Below, one piece after another: positions 63,864 to 64,000 of a DNA stretch of 64,000 bases. Under the pieces are notes generated by a model, which was not told the origin of the DNA, did not search any database, and saw only the letters and a list, made by a program, of their open reading frames with translations. Position numbers and translations under genes: made by a program. Source of the DNA: Maritimibacter alkaliphilus HTCC2654. Its GTDB lineage: Bacteria; Pseudomonadota; Alphaproteobacteria; Rhodobacterales; Rhodobacteraceae. The DNA is taken from the NCBI RefSeq assembly GCF_000152805.1, contig NZ_CH902578.1, positions 3,459,906-3,523,905 of the forward strand. The letters are read 5' to 3'. Each line of letters opens with the position of its first letter. Position 1 is the first letter of the stretch.

Positions 63864-64000
63864 ATGATCGAATTCGACAATGTATCCAAGTCCTTCTGGA
63901 CCGGAAAACAGCGCAAGGTCATCCTCGACCATGCGTCGTTCCGGGTGGAGCTTGGCAACTCGCTTGGGATTCTCGCGCCCAACGGCACCGGCAAGACGAC
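63864..64000 (+). CDS. KpsT-like polysaccharide-export ABC ATPase, 3' truncated by the window
   Basis: Only the first 45 codons are present: MIEFDNVSKSFWTGKQRKVI at the start and a Walker A APNGTGKTT at the end. The VSKSFW and short N-terminus resemble KpsT-type ATPases of capsule export. The ATG at 63864 has GGGGTTCGA upstream. The rest lies beyond base 64000. Confidence 0.75.
   Translation, partial: MIEFDNVSKSFWTGKQRKVILDHASFRVELGNSLGILAPNGTGKT

Noticed and set aside
63864-64000. Defective ATPase because Walker A begins with Ala (APNGTGKTT)
   Set aside because: LolD in this window also has Ala in that position (APSGAGKST) and is otherwise normal, so it is not a sign of inactivity.
1-64000. 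CRISPR arrays, rRNA or tRNA genes
   Set aside because: No regularly spaced repeats, rRNA blocks or tRNA-like CCA-ended cloverleafs were noticed when reading the gaps between genes; a dedicated scan was not possible.

Overview
The window is a chromosomal segment of a GC-rich alphaproteobacterium, most likely Rhodobacteraceae (roseobacter/Rhodobacter type). Supporting signs are a bacterial phosphatidylcholine synthase, DUF1489/DUF1150/DUF484 proteins, an Hsp20-DUF1150 pair, a B12-dependent class II ribonucleotide reductase, a bacteriophytochrome with its heme oxygenase, a Hint-domain protein, an FnrL-type site and CCCCCGAGGTATTTGAAG-type intergenic palindromes. No rRNA, tRNA or CRISPR was seen.

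Layout. 1-10.4 kb is housekeeping: partial YcjF-like membrane protein, ileS, ogt, pcs, a small alanine-rich protein, xerC, DUF484, a small transaldolase, priA. 10.46-18.41 kb is an integrative, probably once mobilizable, element. It is flanked by a 14-bp direct repeat lying in a split host intergenic palindrome. It carries a DNA methyltransferase, a PD-(D/E)XK endonuclease and a second nuclease-like protein (a restriction-modification module), a broken MobV-type relaxase with an inverted-repeat-rich candidate oriT, a PemK/MazF-like protein and a serine recombinase at the right end. 18.4-29.4 kb holds a YeeE/YedE transporter, an MFS transporter, msrA, nrdJ, proS, three small membrane proteins and lolCD.

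29.4-35.5 kb holds an L,D-transpeptidase, then a leftward light-sensing operon: heme oxygenase, a bacteriophytochrome HWE kinase with receiver, a PAS protein, a thioesterase and a small DMT transporter, preceded by ExoD. 35.6-41 kb has secreted proteins, a lipoprotein cytochrome c, an AT-rich VasI/TagO-like gene and parE. 41.5-50.6 kb has truA-purK-purE, hsp20, a periplasmic rhodanese behind a sulfide-repressor-like operator, a MarR_EPS regulator fused in frame to bifunctional sulfate adenylyltransferase/APS kinase, a peroxiredoxin-like/prolyl-4-hydroxylase protein and a fasciclin protein. 50.7-64 kb has trxB/lrp, three envelope lipoproteins (CAP, L,D-transpeptidase, GH25), a 38-residue gene, pgeF-midA-lgt, ubiK, a second CAP protein, sseB, a uracil-DNA glycosylase, a Hint protein, nhaA and the start of a KpsT-like ABC ATPase.

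Most noteworthy are the restriction-modification element with its target site and decayed relaxase, the regulator-Sat-CysC continuous reading frame with an operator palindrome shared with xerC, the rhodanese operator, and an orphan strong terminator at 41.48 kb that implies an unannotated transcript. All functions are read from sequence motifs; no database search was run.
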